NCBI GenBank assembly: GCA_041490445.1
Contig: JBGPTF010000004.1
Coordinates: 1-64,000 of the forward strand
From: JBGPTF01 sp041490445
GTDB lineage: Bacteria; Acidobacteriota; Terriglobia; Acidiferrales; UBA7541
Direction of reading: 5' to 3'
DNA length: 64,000 nt
In this document: positions 44,544 through 54,244 of the stretch, in pieces
Numbering within the stretch: position 1 is the first letter of the stretch
Layout of the letters: each line of letters opens with the position of its first letter
Position numbers and translations under genes: made by a program
Notes under the pieces: generated by a model
The model's database searches: none
The model's input: only the letters and a program-made list of their open reading frames with translations
What the model was told of the DNA's origin: nothing

Positions 44544-44703
44544 GAGTGATCCGGCGTCACTGAGGACCTGCTACACGTAACGCCAGGCGAAGCCACTCTT
44601 CTAGAGAATCCCCCCAGGGCAAGAGGGATCCCTCGTCGTCCCGCGGTGCGGGACTTCTCAAGCTGATGGTTGGAAAGGTTTTCGGGAAACTGCCGGACAA
44701 TCC

Positions 44704-45834
44704 TCACCGGGAGTGCGCGAGCAACTGTTGCAGACGATCAATGGGGATTGCCTCGACGGTGTGGCCGTCGCGGCCATGAACGGTTGTGGCGCGGAGCATA
44801 GAATTGTCAATCGCCTCTTCGGTGGCTTCGGCCACGGCTTCGAACAGCGGAGAGAGTTCGTCTTCCCCCAAGCGCGTGACCGCCGCATTCGCCTGCGACG
44901 CCGCGATGATGCGATTCGCCGTCGAGAATGCGATGACGAAGTCGCCGCTGCCGTTGCTGCCTGTGGAGCCCGCGCGGCCCATGCCGAGAATCGCGCGGGC
45001 CGCGAGCCGGCGCAGTTGGCGGGAATCAAGCGGTGCATCCGTCGCGACAACGATCATGCAGGAGCCGTCGGCCGAGCCGCTGCGCTCCCCCGGCGGCGCA
45101 AGCTCGCGCCACACCGGCACGCCCGCAATCGTCAACCGGCCTCCGAAATTCGTTTGCACCAGCACGCCAACGGTGACGCCGCCGCGCGCGGCCGGAAGCC
45201 GGCGCGAACTGGTGCCGATTCCGCCTTTCCATCCGAAGACCACCGTGCCGGTGCCGGCGCCGACCGAGCCCTCTTCTATCGGCCCGCCGCGTGCATTCGC
45301 GAGGGCTCGGAGAACGTCGGCGGCTTTGACATGGCGGCCGCGAATGTCGTTGAGCCAGCCGTCGTTGGTTTCGCCGACGATAGGGTTTATTGAGCGCACC
45401 TCTTCATTGCCTGGCTGTGCGAGCTCCCAATCAACCAAAGCGGCAGCCGCATCCCAGACGCTGAGGGTGTTCGTGAGGAGGATGGGAGTCTCAAGCTGGC
45501 CGAGTTCATTGACCTGGGTCGAGCCGACGAGTTTGCCAAAGGCGTTGTAAACGAGCACCCCGGCGGGCACTTTTTCGCGAAACAGATTGCCGGGATGCGG
45601 CACGATGGCGGTGACGCCGGTGCGAACGTTCTCGCCCTCGATGAGGGTCACCTGTCCGACCTGCACGCCGGCCACGTCAGTGATGGCATTGAGCGGGCCG
45701 GGATCGTGCACGCCGGGGCGAATGCCCAGATCGCGCGCCCGCGGGCGACCGCCGGCAGTCGCGGGCGACTGCGCGAAGAACGGGGCAGCGCTTCCCGTGG
45801 ACAGCAGAATCAGAAGGATGATGGCACGCCGCAT
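44704..45834 (-). CDS. P1-family peptidase (DmpA-like aminopeptidase/esterase)
   Basis: A 376-residue exported protein (signal peptide MRRAIILLILLSTGSAAPFFAQ). It shows RARDLGIRPGVHDPGPLNAITDVAGVQVG (family opening), PIVGETNDGWLNDI, GSVGAGTGTVVFGWKGGIG, and the self-cleavage site before Ser in SADGSCMIVVATDAPL. The Ser becomes the nucleophile of the mature alpha-beta enzyme. Members release N-terminal amino acids or act on D-amino-acid esters and amides. The signal peptide places it in the periplasm. It is divergent from the tandem M42 gene. Confidence 0.95.
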   Translation of the reverse strand: MRRAIILLILLSTGSAAPFFAQSPATAGGRPRARDLGIRPGVHDPGPLNAITDVAGVQVGQVTLIEGENVRTGVTAIVPHPGNLFREKVPAGVLVYNAFGKLVGSTQVNELGQLETPILLTNTLSVWDAAAALVDWELAQPGNEEVRSINPIVGETNDGWLNDIRGRHVKAADVLRALANARGGPIEEGSVGAGTGTVVFGWKGGIGTSSRRLPAARGGVTVGVLVQTNFGGRLTIAGVPVWRELAPPGERSGSADGSCMIVVATDAPLDSRQLRRLAARAILGMGRAGSTGSNGSGDFVIAFSTANRIIAASQANAAVTRLGEDELSPLFEAVAEATEEAIDNSMLRATTVHGRDGHTVEAIPIDRLQQLLAHSR

Positions 45835-46001
45835 TGTCTTATCTCCTGCGCGAAATCTACACTACCGCGCGAGCTTCCGTTGTTGCGCCCGAGAAGAGCC
45901 TGCGTTAGATTCACCGGTCGCACTTCTTACTGCCCATTCCGCTGACCGCGCGAACGAGCTCGAACCGTGACATGGATCTCAAGCGCCGAGAAGGATAACT
46001 C

Positions 46002-48251
46002 ATGAAGCGAAATCTGCTCTTCCTATTTCTCTGTGCAGCCCTGGTGTTTCCTGCCAGCGCGCAGACGCCGAAAGCAGCCCCTGCGGGGGCAGGATTGGAA
46101 CCGACCCTGTCGGAATTCGTGGCCACACCGGCGGTTTCGGGCTACGAACAGCCGCTGGCTGCGCAAATTCGCAAGCGGCTCGCGCGCCTCTCCCCACGGA
46201 CGGACAATCTGGGCAACGTGATCGTCTCGGTGGGCAGCGGCGCGCCGAATCGGCTGCTGGTTGCGCCGATTGACGAGCCGGGATACGTCGTCAGCGGGAT
46301 CACGGACGACGGCTACCTGCGCCTGCAACGCCTGCCGCAGAATGGCGCACCGGCGATGTTCGACGAGTTGTATTCCGCCGAACCGGTGCGCATCGGAACA
46401 CGCGCGGGGAAGTGGGTGGATGGCGTGGTCGCCGGGGTTTCGGTGCATCTCCAACCCGGGAGACAGAACCGGCCCAACCCCGCGGACCTCGACGATGTGT
46501 ACCTTGATATCGGCGCGAGCTCTCCAGCGGAGGTGCGGACGGCGGGCGTGGATCTGCTCGATCCGGTAGTGCTTGATCGCGAGCTCCGGGTGATGGGCTT
46601 CGGAAAAATGACGGCGCCGGCCATCGGCGATCGGTTCGGGGCGGCGGCGCTGGCGGTGCTTGCGGAGCGGCTGGATGTGGCGAAGGTCAAAGGGACGCTG
46701 ACGATCGCGTTCGTCACGCAGCAGTGGGTCGGCGCGCGCGGGCTCGAACGCCTGTTCGACGAAGTGAAGGCGGATGAAATGATCTACGCCGGGCGCCTGA
46801 CGCCGAGCGGCGCGATTGCCGGGACGCAGGGCATGCGCCGCGCGCCGCGCCGCGAGCCGGGCAGCGGCGTACTGGTTGGTTTGCCGGAGGCCGGCGAAAC
46901 GCTGAGTGGCTTTGCGACGGAGCTCAAACAGATTGCCGATGAGCACAAAATCTCGTTCCAGGCCGATTATTCCGCTCCGCTTCTTCCGCGTGGGTACCAA
47001 GCGGCGCCCGCGCTGCCCGCAAAGTGGGTGCACCTGGGGGTGGCGACTTCCTGGCCATCGACGCCGGCGGAGCTGCTTAACTTCGACGACGTCCGCGCGC
47101 TGGTGGACTTGCTCGAAGCCTATGCAACCGGCTCGGTGGCGCCGCATAACAGCGGCGGAGGGACGCCATCTGCAGCAGCAAGCGACACTGGACTCTCCGG
47201 ACACGCCTCCGCTGCGGCATTTCTGAAGTCTCTCGTCGAAACCTACGGGGTGAGCGGGCATGAAGAGCCGGTGCGCGAAGCAGTCATGAGGATGCTGCCG
47301 AAATGGGCGAAACCGGAGACCGATGACGGAGGAAACCTGGTGCTGCGCGTGGGCACGGCGCCGGCGGGCGCGAAGGCGCCGCGGATTCTGGTCGTTGCGC
47401 ACATGGACGAAATTGGTTTCGAAGTGAAGTCCATCTTGAATGATGGGCGGCTGGAAGCGGAAACGCGCGGCGGCGGGGAACTGCGCTACTTCCTGGGGCA
47501 TGCCGCGCTTGTGCATACGGGGAATGGCGACCGAGCCGGTGTGATGGAGTTGCCCTCGGGCTGGGACCAGCCGGGGTTTCAGTGGCCGACCGGCCGGAAT
47601 GTCACCATGCGCGTGGACGTGGGCGCGCGCTCGCCGGAAGAGATAAAAAATCTCAGGATCGAAGTGGGGAGCACCGTCACGATCCCTAAAAAATACCGTT
47701 CGCTCGCAGGGACGCGGGCAAGCGGCCGAAGCTTCGATGACCGCGTTGGGTGCGCGGCGCTCCTTGCGGCCACGTGGGCGCTGGGCGGGCCGCTGAAGGA
47801 TCGCGACGTCACGTTCGTCTGGTCCACTCGCGAGGAATTGGGCCTGTTCGGGGCGGCGGAGGTGGCGAAACGGCTAGCCGAAGAAGGGCGCGAACCGGAC
47901 TACGTGTTCGCCGTTGACACGTTCGTGAGTTCGGATTCGCCGATTGAATCGAGGCGTTTCGCGGACGCGAAGGCCGGCAGCGGCTTCGTGATCCGCGCGG
48001 TGGACAATTCGAACATCGTGCCGAGCAATCTGGTTGACCGCGTCGTCTGGCTGGCGCGCGCAAATCAGATCCCGGTGCAGTACGGCGTTACCGGCGGCGG
48101 AAACGACGGCTCGGCGTTCTTGCGCTACGGCGCGATTGACGTAGCGCTCGGCTGGCCATTGCGGTATTCGCATTCGCCCGGCGAGGTGGTGGACACGCGC
48201 GACGTGGACGCACTGGGGAAAATCGTGGCCGCCGTCGCGCGGAGCTGGTAG
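46002..48251 (+). CDS. secreted tandem M42-family peptidase with degenerate first domain
   Basis: A 749-residue exported protein (signal to about residue 20) with two M42-like halves joined near residue 390. The second half has VVAHMDEIGFEV (metal His and Asp), SFDDRVGCAALLA (bridging Asp), STREELGLFGA (Glu pair), FAVDTFVSSD (metal Asp) and HSPGEVVDTRD (metal His), all expected for an active aminopeptidase. In the first half the matching places read VAPIDEPGYVV (His to Pro at 89), IGDRFGAAAL (first Asp to Gly) and TQQWVGARGL (Glu-Glu to Gln-Gln), so it should be inactive. It probably acts as a structural partner. Confidence 0.9.
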   Translation: MKRNLLFLFLCAALVFPASAQTPKAAPAGAGLEPTLSEFVATPAVSGYEQPLAAQIRKRLARLSPRTDNLGNVIVSVGSGAPNRLLVAPIDEPGYVVSGITDDGYLRLQRLPQNGAPAMFDELYSAEPVRIGTRAGKWVDGVVAGVSVHLQPGRQNRPNPADLDDVYLDIGASSPAEVRTAGVDLLDPVVLDRELRVMGFGKMTAPAIGDRFGAAALAVLAERLDVAKVKGTLTIAFVTQQWVGARGLERLFDEVKADEMIYAGRLTPSGAIAGTQGMRRAPRREPGSGVLVGLPEAGETLSGFATELKQIADEHKISFQADYSAPLLPRGYQAAPALPAKWVHLGVATSWPSTPAELLNFDDVRALVDLLEAYATGSVAPHNSGGGTPSAAASDTGLSGHASAAAFLKSLVETYGVSGHEEPVREAVMRMLPKWAKPETDDGGNLVLRVGTAPAGAKAPRILVVAHMDEIGFEVKSILNDGRLEAETRGGGELRYFLGHAALVHTGNGDRAGVMELPSGWDQPGFQWPTGRNVTMRVDVGARSPEEIKNLRIEVGSTVTIPKKYRSLAGTRASGRSFDDRVGCAALLAATWALGGPLKDRDVTFVWSTREELGLFGAAEVAKRLAEEGREPDYVFAVDTFVSSDSPIESRRFADAKAGSGFVIRAVDNSNIVPSNLVDRVVWLARANQIPVQYGVTGGGNDGSAFLRYGAIDVALGWPLRYSHSPGEVVDTRDVDALGKIVAAVARSW

Positions 48252-48354
48252 CATCGCCCACCGGCGCCCGTCAACCTGACCGCGGCGGCTGAGAAACCGG
48301 TACTTCCTGCCGATGTTCATCCGCGAATATCTGTGCTCTAATTTCCGAGTCGCG

Positions 48355-49761
48355 ATGCCGATCAAGACAATCATCGAGCCATTCCGCATCAAGTCCGTCG
48401 AGCCGATCCGCAAGACGACCCGCGAGGAGCGCCAGCGGCTGCTGGAGCAGGCGGGCTACAACCTATTCCTCATCCCGTCCGAAGACATCCTGATTGATCT
48501 GCTCACCGATTCGGGCACAAACGCGATGTCCACCGAGCAGTGGGCGGCGATGATGCGCGGCGATGAATCCTATGCCGGGTCGCCGAGCTTCGCGCGTTTC
48601 CGCGACGCCATTCAGGCGATTATGGGCTTCCGGCACGTGATTCCGACGCACCAGGGCCGCGCCGCCGAGCGGATTCTTTTCAGCGTGATGTGCAAGAAGG
48701 GTGACGTGGTGCCGAACAACACGCACTTCGACACGACGCGCGCGAACTGCGCATTCGTCGGCGCCGAGGCGATGGACCTGCCGATCCCGGAGGCGCTCGA
48801 GCCGGCGCGCCAGCATCCGTTCAAAGGAAACATGGACACGGCGCGGCTCGCGGCGCTGATCGAGCGCGTGGGCGCGAAGCGCGTGCCGCTCGTCATGCTC
48901 ACGGTGACGAACAATTCCGGCGGCGGCCAGCCCGTTTCGATCGCCAATATCCGCGCGGTGAAAGGAATCTGCGCGAAGCACGGCATCCCGCTCTACATCG
49001 ACGCCTGCCGGTTCGCCGAAAACGCGTACTTCATCAAGCTTCGCGAGCCGGGCTACACGAACAAGACGCCCCGCGATATTGCCCGCGAAATGTTCAGCTA
49101 CGCTGACGGCTGCACCATGTCTGCAAAGAAGGACGGTCTCGCGAATATCGGCGGCTTCCTCTGCACGAATGATGATCTGCTGGCGCAACAGGAAAAAGAT
49201 CTACTCATTCTTACCGAGGGCTTCCCCACGTACGGCGGCCTGGCCGGGCGCGACCTGGACGCGATCGCCGTGGGGCTGAATGAAGCACTCGAAGAGGATT
49301 ACCTGAATTACCGCATCGCTTCGACCGCGTACCTCGGCAATCACATTTCGGCCGAAGGCGTCCCCATCGTGCAGCCACCCGGTGGGCACGCGATCTACAT
49401 TGATGCGCGGGCGTTTCTGCCGCATGTTCCTCCGACGCAATTCCCGGGCGTGACGCTCGCGGCGGAGCTTTATCTGGAGGGCGGCATCCGCTCGGTCGAG
49501 ATCGGCACGCTGATGTTCGGCCGCCGCGACGAGAAAGGCGTCGAGCATCCCGGCTCGATGGATTTGCTGCGCCTGGCGATCCCGCGGCGGGTGTACACCC
49601 AGTCGCACATTGATTACGTCGTTGAGGTGATTCTCGAGGTGTGGCGCCGGCGTGAGCAGATTCGCGGGCTTGAGTTGACGTACCAGGCGCCGTTCTTGCG
49701 CCATTTCACCGCAAGGCTGCGGCCTGTGGCGGCTGGCGCTGCGTCCGGGTCGCGGCCGTAG
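48355..49761 (+). CDS. tnaA: tryptophanase
   Basis: A 468-residue PLP beta-eliminating lyase releasing indole, pyruvate and ammonia from tryptophan. Visible: PTHQGRAAERILF (phosphate-binding region), TVTNNSGGGQPVS, YIDACRFAENA, and the PLP-lysine segment TMSAKKDGLANIGG (Lys259). Specificity markers favour tryptophanase over tyrosine phenol-lyase: HFDTT has the Asp (126) used in indole protonation, and IRSVEIG has Ile where phenol-lyase has Arg. The start MPIKTIIEPFRIKSVEPIR fits the family. There is no tnaC-type leader or tnaB permease within the roughly 100-base upstream gap. Confidence 0.92.
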   Translation: MPIKTIIEPFRIKSVEPIRKTTREERQRLLEQAGYNLFLIPSEDILIDLLTDSGTNAMSTEQWAAMMRGDESYAGSPSFARFRDAIQAIMGFRHVIPTHQGRAAERILFSVMCKKGDVVPNNTHFDTTRANCAFVGAEAMDLPIPEALEPARQHPFKGNMDTARLAALIERVGAKRVPLVMLTVTNNSGGGQPVSIANIRAVKGICAKHGIPLYIDACRFAENAYFIKLREPGYTNKTPRDIAREMFSYADGCTMSAKKDGLANIGGFLCTNDDLLAQQEKDLLILTEGFPTYGGLAGRDLDAIAVGLNEALEEDYLNYRIASTAYLGNHISAEGVPIVQPPGGHAIYIDARAFLPHVPPTQFPGVTLAAELYLEGGIRSVEIGTLMFGRRDEKGVEHPGSMDLLRLAIPRRVYTQSHIDYVVEVILEVWRRREQIRGLELTYQAPFLRHFTARLRPVAAGAASGSRP

Positions 49762-49847
49762 CCGCAGAATTGGCGCATCGGCCCAGCCTTTTTCCGCTCC
49801 CTCAGCTTCAGCAGCACGTCCTGCTTCCTCTGCTATAATCACGCGCC

Positions 49848-50498
49848 ATGCCCGTCCCCGAGTTCAAGCCGCCGCGGTACATCGTGGTGGAAGGCCCGAT
49901 CCGCGTGGGCAAATCTTCGCTGGCAAAAGCGCTGGCCGAGCAGCTGCACGCGCGGCGCGTTTTCGACAGCGACGACAATCCGTTCCTCGGCGATTTCTAC
50001 GACGAAAAACCCGGGGCAGCATTCCGCGTGCAGATGTATTTTCTGATCGAGCGGCACCGCCGGCTGGCGGAGCTGCGGCTGGAGGAGACTCCCGGGGCGG
50101 TGGTGAGCGACTTTCTTTTCGAGAAGGACAAGATTTTCGCGTACATCAATCTGGGCGACGAAGAGCTGAAGCTGTACGAACGATATTTCGAGATGCTGGC
50201 AACGTCGCTGCCCGTGCCCGACCTCGTCATCTATCTGCAGGCGAAGCCGGAAGTCCTGCGCAAGCGCATGTCGAAGAAGGGCGATCCCGCCGAGCGGCAG
50301 ATTTCCGCGGAATATCTCGAAGCGGTGGCGCGCGCGTACGAACACTTTTTCTTCCGTTACTCGGCGTCGAACCTGCTGGTGGTGGACACTTCGGAGATTG
50401 ATTTTGTCGAGCGCAATCAGGATTTGCAGGAATTGCTTCGACGGCTGCGCCAGCCCGTCAAGGGCACGCAGTACTTCCTTCCCCTCGGCCCGAACTGA
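49848..50498 (+). CDS. deoxynucleoside kinase family protein
   Basis: A 216-residue P-loop kinase: VVEGPIRVGKSSLAKALAEQ (Walker A), VVSDFLFEKDKIFA in the place of the DRS-like motif, LVIYLQAKPEVLRKRMSKKG (nucleoside-monophosphate kinase-like strand and lid Arg), and EYLEAVARAYEHFFFRY. It belongs to the deoxyadenosine/deoxycytidine/deoxyguanosine kinase group of the nucleotide salvage pathway; the exact base cannot be read. It follows tnaA by 86 bases on the same strand; ATG 49848 is standard. Confidence 0.9.
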   Translation: MPVPEFKPPRYIVVEGPIRVGKSSLAKALAEQLHARRVFDSDDNPFLGDFYDEKPGAAFRVQMYFLIERHRRLAELRLEETPGAVVSDFLFEKDKIFAYINLGDEELKLYERYFEMLATSLPVPDLVIYLQAKPEVLRKRMSKKGDPAERQISAEYLEAVARAYEHFFFRYSASNLLVVDTSEIDFVERNQDLQELLRRLRQPVKGTQYFLPLGPN

Positions 50499-50528
50499 GT
50501 TTCCGTCCGGGACCGGCCGCGCTTCCAT

Positions 50529-52553
50529 TTACTGCAGGTACTTGTCGAACCAGGCGACCGCGCGCTCGATCACGTCCCGGCTGTGCGCCGGCTTGGAGAA
50601 CATGTGCCCTTCGTTCGGGTAAACCACGAACTGGGTTCGCACGCCGAGGGTCTTGAGCGCGTGCCAGAATTCGTATGACTGCGGCGCGGGGCATTCGCCG
50701 TCGCGGTCGCCCACGACGATGAGCGTGGGGGTCTTCACGTTCTTGACGAATTGGATCGGGGCGCTCTTCGCGTACACGGCCGGGTCGTCGTACACCGTCG
50801 CGCCGAAGAAAGGAACGAGCCACTGGTCGATCTTGTTTTCGCCGGCGTAACTCAGCCAGTTGGCCAGGCCCGCGCCCGCCACGGCCGCGTGGAAGCGGCT
50901 CGTCTGCGTGACGGCCCACATCGTCATGTAGCCGCCATAGCTCCAGCCGGTGATACCGATGCGGTTTTCATCGATGGGGAGCGTCTTCACGGCTTCGTCT
51001 ACTCCCGCCATGATGTCGCGGAAATCGCCGCCGCCGAAATCCTGTACGTTCGCGCGCGTGAAGGCTTCGCCGTGGCCGTAGCTTCCGCGCGGATTGGGGT
51101 AGAGAACGAAATATCCCGCCGCCGGGAGCGCGGCAGTGAAATTCCAGCGGGTGGGCCAGCTCGGCAGCGTGGCCCACGAAGGACCTCCGTGAACGCACAC
51201 GACGAGCGGATAGTGCTTGGAGGGATCGAAATTGGCCGGGTAGACTAGCCAGCCCTGCACGCTGCCGATGTCGGTTGTCCAATGCAGGCTTTTCGCTTCG
51301 CCCCAGGCGGGTTTGAGGCTCGCGTTTGCGTGCGTCATCTGTTTCCACGCGCCGGTGGGTCCGGCCCACACTTCTGGCGGATGCGCGTAAGACTGGCGGA
51401 CAGCCGCCGATGTCTTGCCGTCACGCGCAAGAGAAAATCCCAGTCCGAGTCGTGAGGGCGAGATCGTCTCCGGGCCATGCCAGAGGGGATTTACAACCCC
51501 GCTCGACACATCGACGCGCGCAATCTCGCTTTCGCCATCGGTGATGCCGCAGAAGAGGATCCCGCGCGAATCCGGCGACCAGAGAAGGAAATTCGCGGTC
51601 GCCTTCATGCCTTCGGTAATGTTCTGGATCGTTCCGCCCGCCGCGGGAATCGTGTAGATGTCGCCGCCGGGAATCGGTTCGTCGCTCATCAGGCCGCGGA
51701 TATAGGCGATAGTCTTGCCATCGGGCGACCAGCGGGGCTCGGCCATTTGGATTCCGGGCTTCAGGATGGATTTCGATGCGCCGGTCGCGGCGTCGAAGAG
51801 ATACAGCTCGGCGACGTACCAATTGTCATCGCCGTTGCCGTGCGCGGCGGTGCCGGTGAGCTGCTTGCCGTCGGGCGACCAGTCGAAATCATAGACGTAA
51901 AGATCCGCCGGAGAAATCTGGCGGGCGCGCCCCGTGGCGGCGTCCACCAGTACCAGCTGCTGCTCGTAGACTTGCGATTCGACGACGCCCGCATCGGGTG
52001 TTTCGGCTTCGAGCGGTCCCGCGGAGCGAGGCGCGTTTTCGATGAAGAGCAGCGCGATGGTTTTGCCATCGGGCGACCAGGCAGGCGCGTCGAGGTTGCC
52101 TTTCAAGTGCGTGAGCTGCCGCGCCGCTCCGCCGCTTGCGCCCGCGACGTAAAGCTGGAGCTGGCCAGGCTTCGCCACATCGGAGAGAAACACGACCCGC
52201 TTTGAATCAAGCGACCATGCCAGGGAGCCTTCGGCGTGCGCCGATTTGCCGTCGCCAGCGGTGATCCGGTGCGGCGAGCCGGGTGCAGCGACCTCCGCCA
52301 CGAAGATGGCGGAATTCGTGGAGGGAGCACCGCCCGGGCCCGGTAGCGATTCCACCCACGCCACGCGCTTGCCATCGGGCGAAATCTCGGCCAGCTCGAA
52401 CTGACGCACGCCAAACATCGCCTGCACGGCTTGCTCCACCGGCGATCGCGCGGCGCCGTGAGCAACCGGCTTGGGCTTCGCGGGTTTCTGCGCGGCGAGC
52501 GGCGCGGCGGCGAGGAGAATGGCGACAGCAAGAAAACCCGATCGGCGATTCAT
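50529..52553 (-). CDS. secreted S9 prolyl-oligopeptidase family peptidase
   Basis: A 674-residue exported serine peptidase (signal peptide MNRRSGFLAVAILLAAAPLAAQ). The N-terminal about 400 residues form a beta propeller with repeated WSPDGKTIA-type PD40 blades; the C-terminal alpha/beta hydrolase has the nucleophile in ITGWSYGGYMT, Asp in GDRDGECP and His in NEGHMF. S9 enzymes of this kind (DPP4/acylaminoacyl type) trim short peptides. ATG 52553 follows AAAGGAG. It converges with the kinase gene. Confidence 0.95.
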   Translation of the reverse strand: MNRRSGFLAVAILLAAAPLAAQKPAKPKPVAHGAARSPVEQAVQAMFGVRQFELAEISPDGKRVAWVESLPGPGGAPSTNSAIFVAEVAAPGSPHRITAGDGKSAHAEGSLAWSLDSKRVVFLSDVAKPGQLQLYVAGASGGAARQLTHLKGNLDAPAWSPDGKTIALLFIENAPRSAGPLEAETPDAGVVESQVYEQQLVLVDAATGRARQISPADLYVYDFDWSPDGKQLTGTAAHGNGDDNWYVAELYLFDAATGASKSILKPGIQMAEPRWSPDGKTIAYIRGLMSDEPIPGGDIYTIPAAGGTIQNITEGMKATANFLLWSPDSRGILFCGITDGESEIARVDVSSGVVNPLWHGPETISPSRLGLGFSLARDGKTSAAVRQSYAHPPEVWAGPTGAWKQMTHANASLKPAWGEAKSLHWTTDIGSVQGWLVYPANFDPSKHYPLVVCVHGGPSWATLPSWPTRWNFTAALPAAGYFVLYPNPRGSYGHGEAFTRANVQDFGGGDFRDIMAGVDEAVKTLPIDENRIGITGWSYGGYMTMWAVTQTSRFHAAVAGAGLANWLSYAGENKIDQWLVPFFGATVYDDPAVYAKSAPIQFVKNVKTPTLIVVGDRDGECPAPQSYEFWHALKTLGVRTQFVVYPNEGHMFSKPAHSRDVIERAVAWFDKYLQ

Positions 52554-52941
52554 GCGTGCTCCTTTACGGTTTCGGCGACTCATTTGCCCTGGCTAAGGCC
52601 GCGTTCGAAGTTGAGGCTCGTGAACTACTGCTCGCGGAAAGTGCAGCGGGCAAAGATAGCAAGCTGAGCACGGCAAAAGGGCCGAAAAGAACCCTTTGCG
52701 AATACAGCCGCTTTGTTTTTCCTCTCGCATGTCGGAGAGCACGGGCGAAAATCAAAATCAAGCGCCGACATCTTGTCCCGTGCTCTCTCGAAATGCAAGA
52801 GGCCGGCGGGATTGGGCAACGCTCGCGGAACAGAACGGGGAACTTCTCCCGCGGCATGATCAGACCGAGAATTCTCCGCTTGCTGGGGGAGGCGCCGCGG
52901 GACTATGCTGCGCGGCATCTGTAATTCTTGGAGGGAAGTGT
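52554..52941. other. intergenic region between S9 peptidase and asparaginase genes
   Basis: About 390 bases between divergent genes. Open frames on both strands run through it, but none starts with a ribosome binding site or resembles a family. It should contain both promoters; none is obvious. Confidence 0.45.
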
Positions 52942-54099
52942 ATGGAGCTCTGGACTCGGCGTAAGTTTTTTCTGACGACGCTGGCGAGCGGGTTGGCCGC
53001 GAGCGCGGGAAAGCTGTTCGGTGGCGCCCTCCCGGACAACGGCGCGGCGCAGGCGGCGGGCTCGCCGGCATCGAGCGCCGCCAAGGGGGCTCGGCCGCTG
53101 ATCATATCCGCGGCGAACGGGTTGCACCATCTCGGCGCCGGCATGGAGATTCTGAAGAAGGGCGGTGACACGCTGGACGCGGTGCTCGCGGTGGTCACGC
53201 GCGTGGAAGACGATCCGAACGACGATTCGGTCGGCTACGGCGGCCTGCCGAACGAGGATGGCGAGGTAGAACTGGACGCCTGCGTGACGCACGGCCCGAC
53301 GCGCCGGTGCGGTTCGGTCGCCTCGATTCACAAGATCAAGAATCCCTCGCTCGTCGCTCGCAAGGTGATGGAGAACACGAATCACCTGATGATCGTCGGC
53401 GAAGGCGCGCTGCGGTTTGCGATTGACGAGGGCTTCGCGCCTATGAACCTGCTCACCGAGCGTTCGCGCATCGCCTGGCTGGCCTGGAAGGCGGCGACGA
53501 CGGAAAACTGGCGCCCGGGGCTCGACAGCCCGGAATGGAAGGAAAAACTCACGATGATGCTCGACACGCAGGAAAAACTGGCCTGGCGCGCTCACATCGA
53601 GGACGTGGTCGAACACCCGCCCACCGGGACGATCAACTGCCTTTCGGTAAGCGAAAAAGGCGAGATGTCGGGGACAACCACGACATCGGGCTTGGCATGG
53701 AAAATTGCCGGGCGCGTAGGCGATTCCCCGATTATCGGTGCGGGGCTCTTCCTCGATAACGACGTCGGAGGAGCGGGTTCGACCGGCCGCGGCGAGGAAA
53801 ACATCAAAATTGCGGGCGGGCACACGATCGTCGAGATGATGCGGAAGGGCATGTCGCCGACCGATGCGTGCCTCGAGGCGCTGCACCGCGTGGCGCGAAA
53901 TTACAGCTTCGCTCCTTCGCGACTGAAAACATTTCACCTGCTTTTCTACGCGCTGAACAAGGACGGCGTCCACGGCGGCGCTTCGCTCTGGGAATTTACG
54001 CCGAAGGGGCGGCGGCTCAGCTACGCGGTGCACGATGGTACGCAGGCGCAACTCGTACCATGCGCGCCGCTGTTTCCCGGCCAGGGCGGCGACAACTAG
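52942..54099 (+). CDS. Ntn-hydrolase, N4-(beta-N-acetylglucosaminyl)-L-asparaginase type
   Basis: A 385-residue enzyme with a Tat-like signal (RRKFFLTTLASGLAASAG). It shows VVTRVEDDPNDDSVGYGGLPNEDGEVELDA, the autocleavage and nucleophile region HPPTGTINCLSV (Thr nucleophile, replacing the more usual HDTIG), and the substrate loops SGTTTTSGLAWKIAGRVGDSPIIGAG and GAGSTGRGE. The family hydrolyses the GlcNAc-Asn bond or beta-aspartyl/asparagine substrates after self-cleavage. ATG 52942 is preceded by GGAGGGAAG. Export suggests use on external glycopeptides or peptides. Confidence 0.9.
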   Translation: MELWTRRKFFLTTLASGLAASAGKLFGGALPDNGAAQAAGSPASSAAKGARPLIISAANGLHHLGAGMEILKKGGDTLDAVLAVVTRVEDDPNDDSVGYGGLPNEDGEVELDACVTHGPTRRCGSVASIHKIKNPSLVARKVMENTNHLMIVGEGALRFAIDEGFAPMNLLTERSRIAWLAWKAATTENWRPGLDSPEWKEKLTMMLDTQEKLAWRAHIEDVVEHPPTGTINCLSVSEKGEMSGTTTTSGLAWKIAGRVGDSPIIGAGLFLDNDVGGAGSTGRGEENIKIAGGHTIVEMMRKGMSPTDACLEALHRVARNYSFAPSRLKTFHLLFYALNKDGVHGGASLWEFTPKGRRLSYAVHDGTQAQLVPCAPLFPGQGGDN

Positions 54100-54244
54100 C
54101 GGGCGACAAATTCGTAGAAGGGGCAGCCGGGCAGCTTTACACCGGCCGCCTCTTCCTCCTCTGTGTGGCGGTGCGCCTTTCGCACTCCTTCCCATGCATC
54201 CGGTCTTTTCATCCGCTTGAATCTGTGTTCCCCTGTGGTTTCCC

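Noticed and set aside
44544..44703. Possible repeat element (contains CCTGCTA and GGGATCCCTC)
   Set aside because: The end motif matches the TAGCAGG elements for only seven bases, and no inverted ends were found, so it is not called.
46023..47516. 497-codon frame on the minus strand
   Set aside because: Antisense shadow of the tandem M42 gene with the same kind of Arg/His-rich composition.
48355..49761. Tyrosine phenol-lyase instead of tryptophanase
   Set aside because: The Asp in HFDTT and the Ile in SVEIG match tryptophanase; the phenol-lyase Arg at the latter position is absent. The NIGGFL segment alone resembles phenol-lyase.
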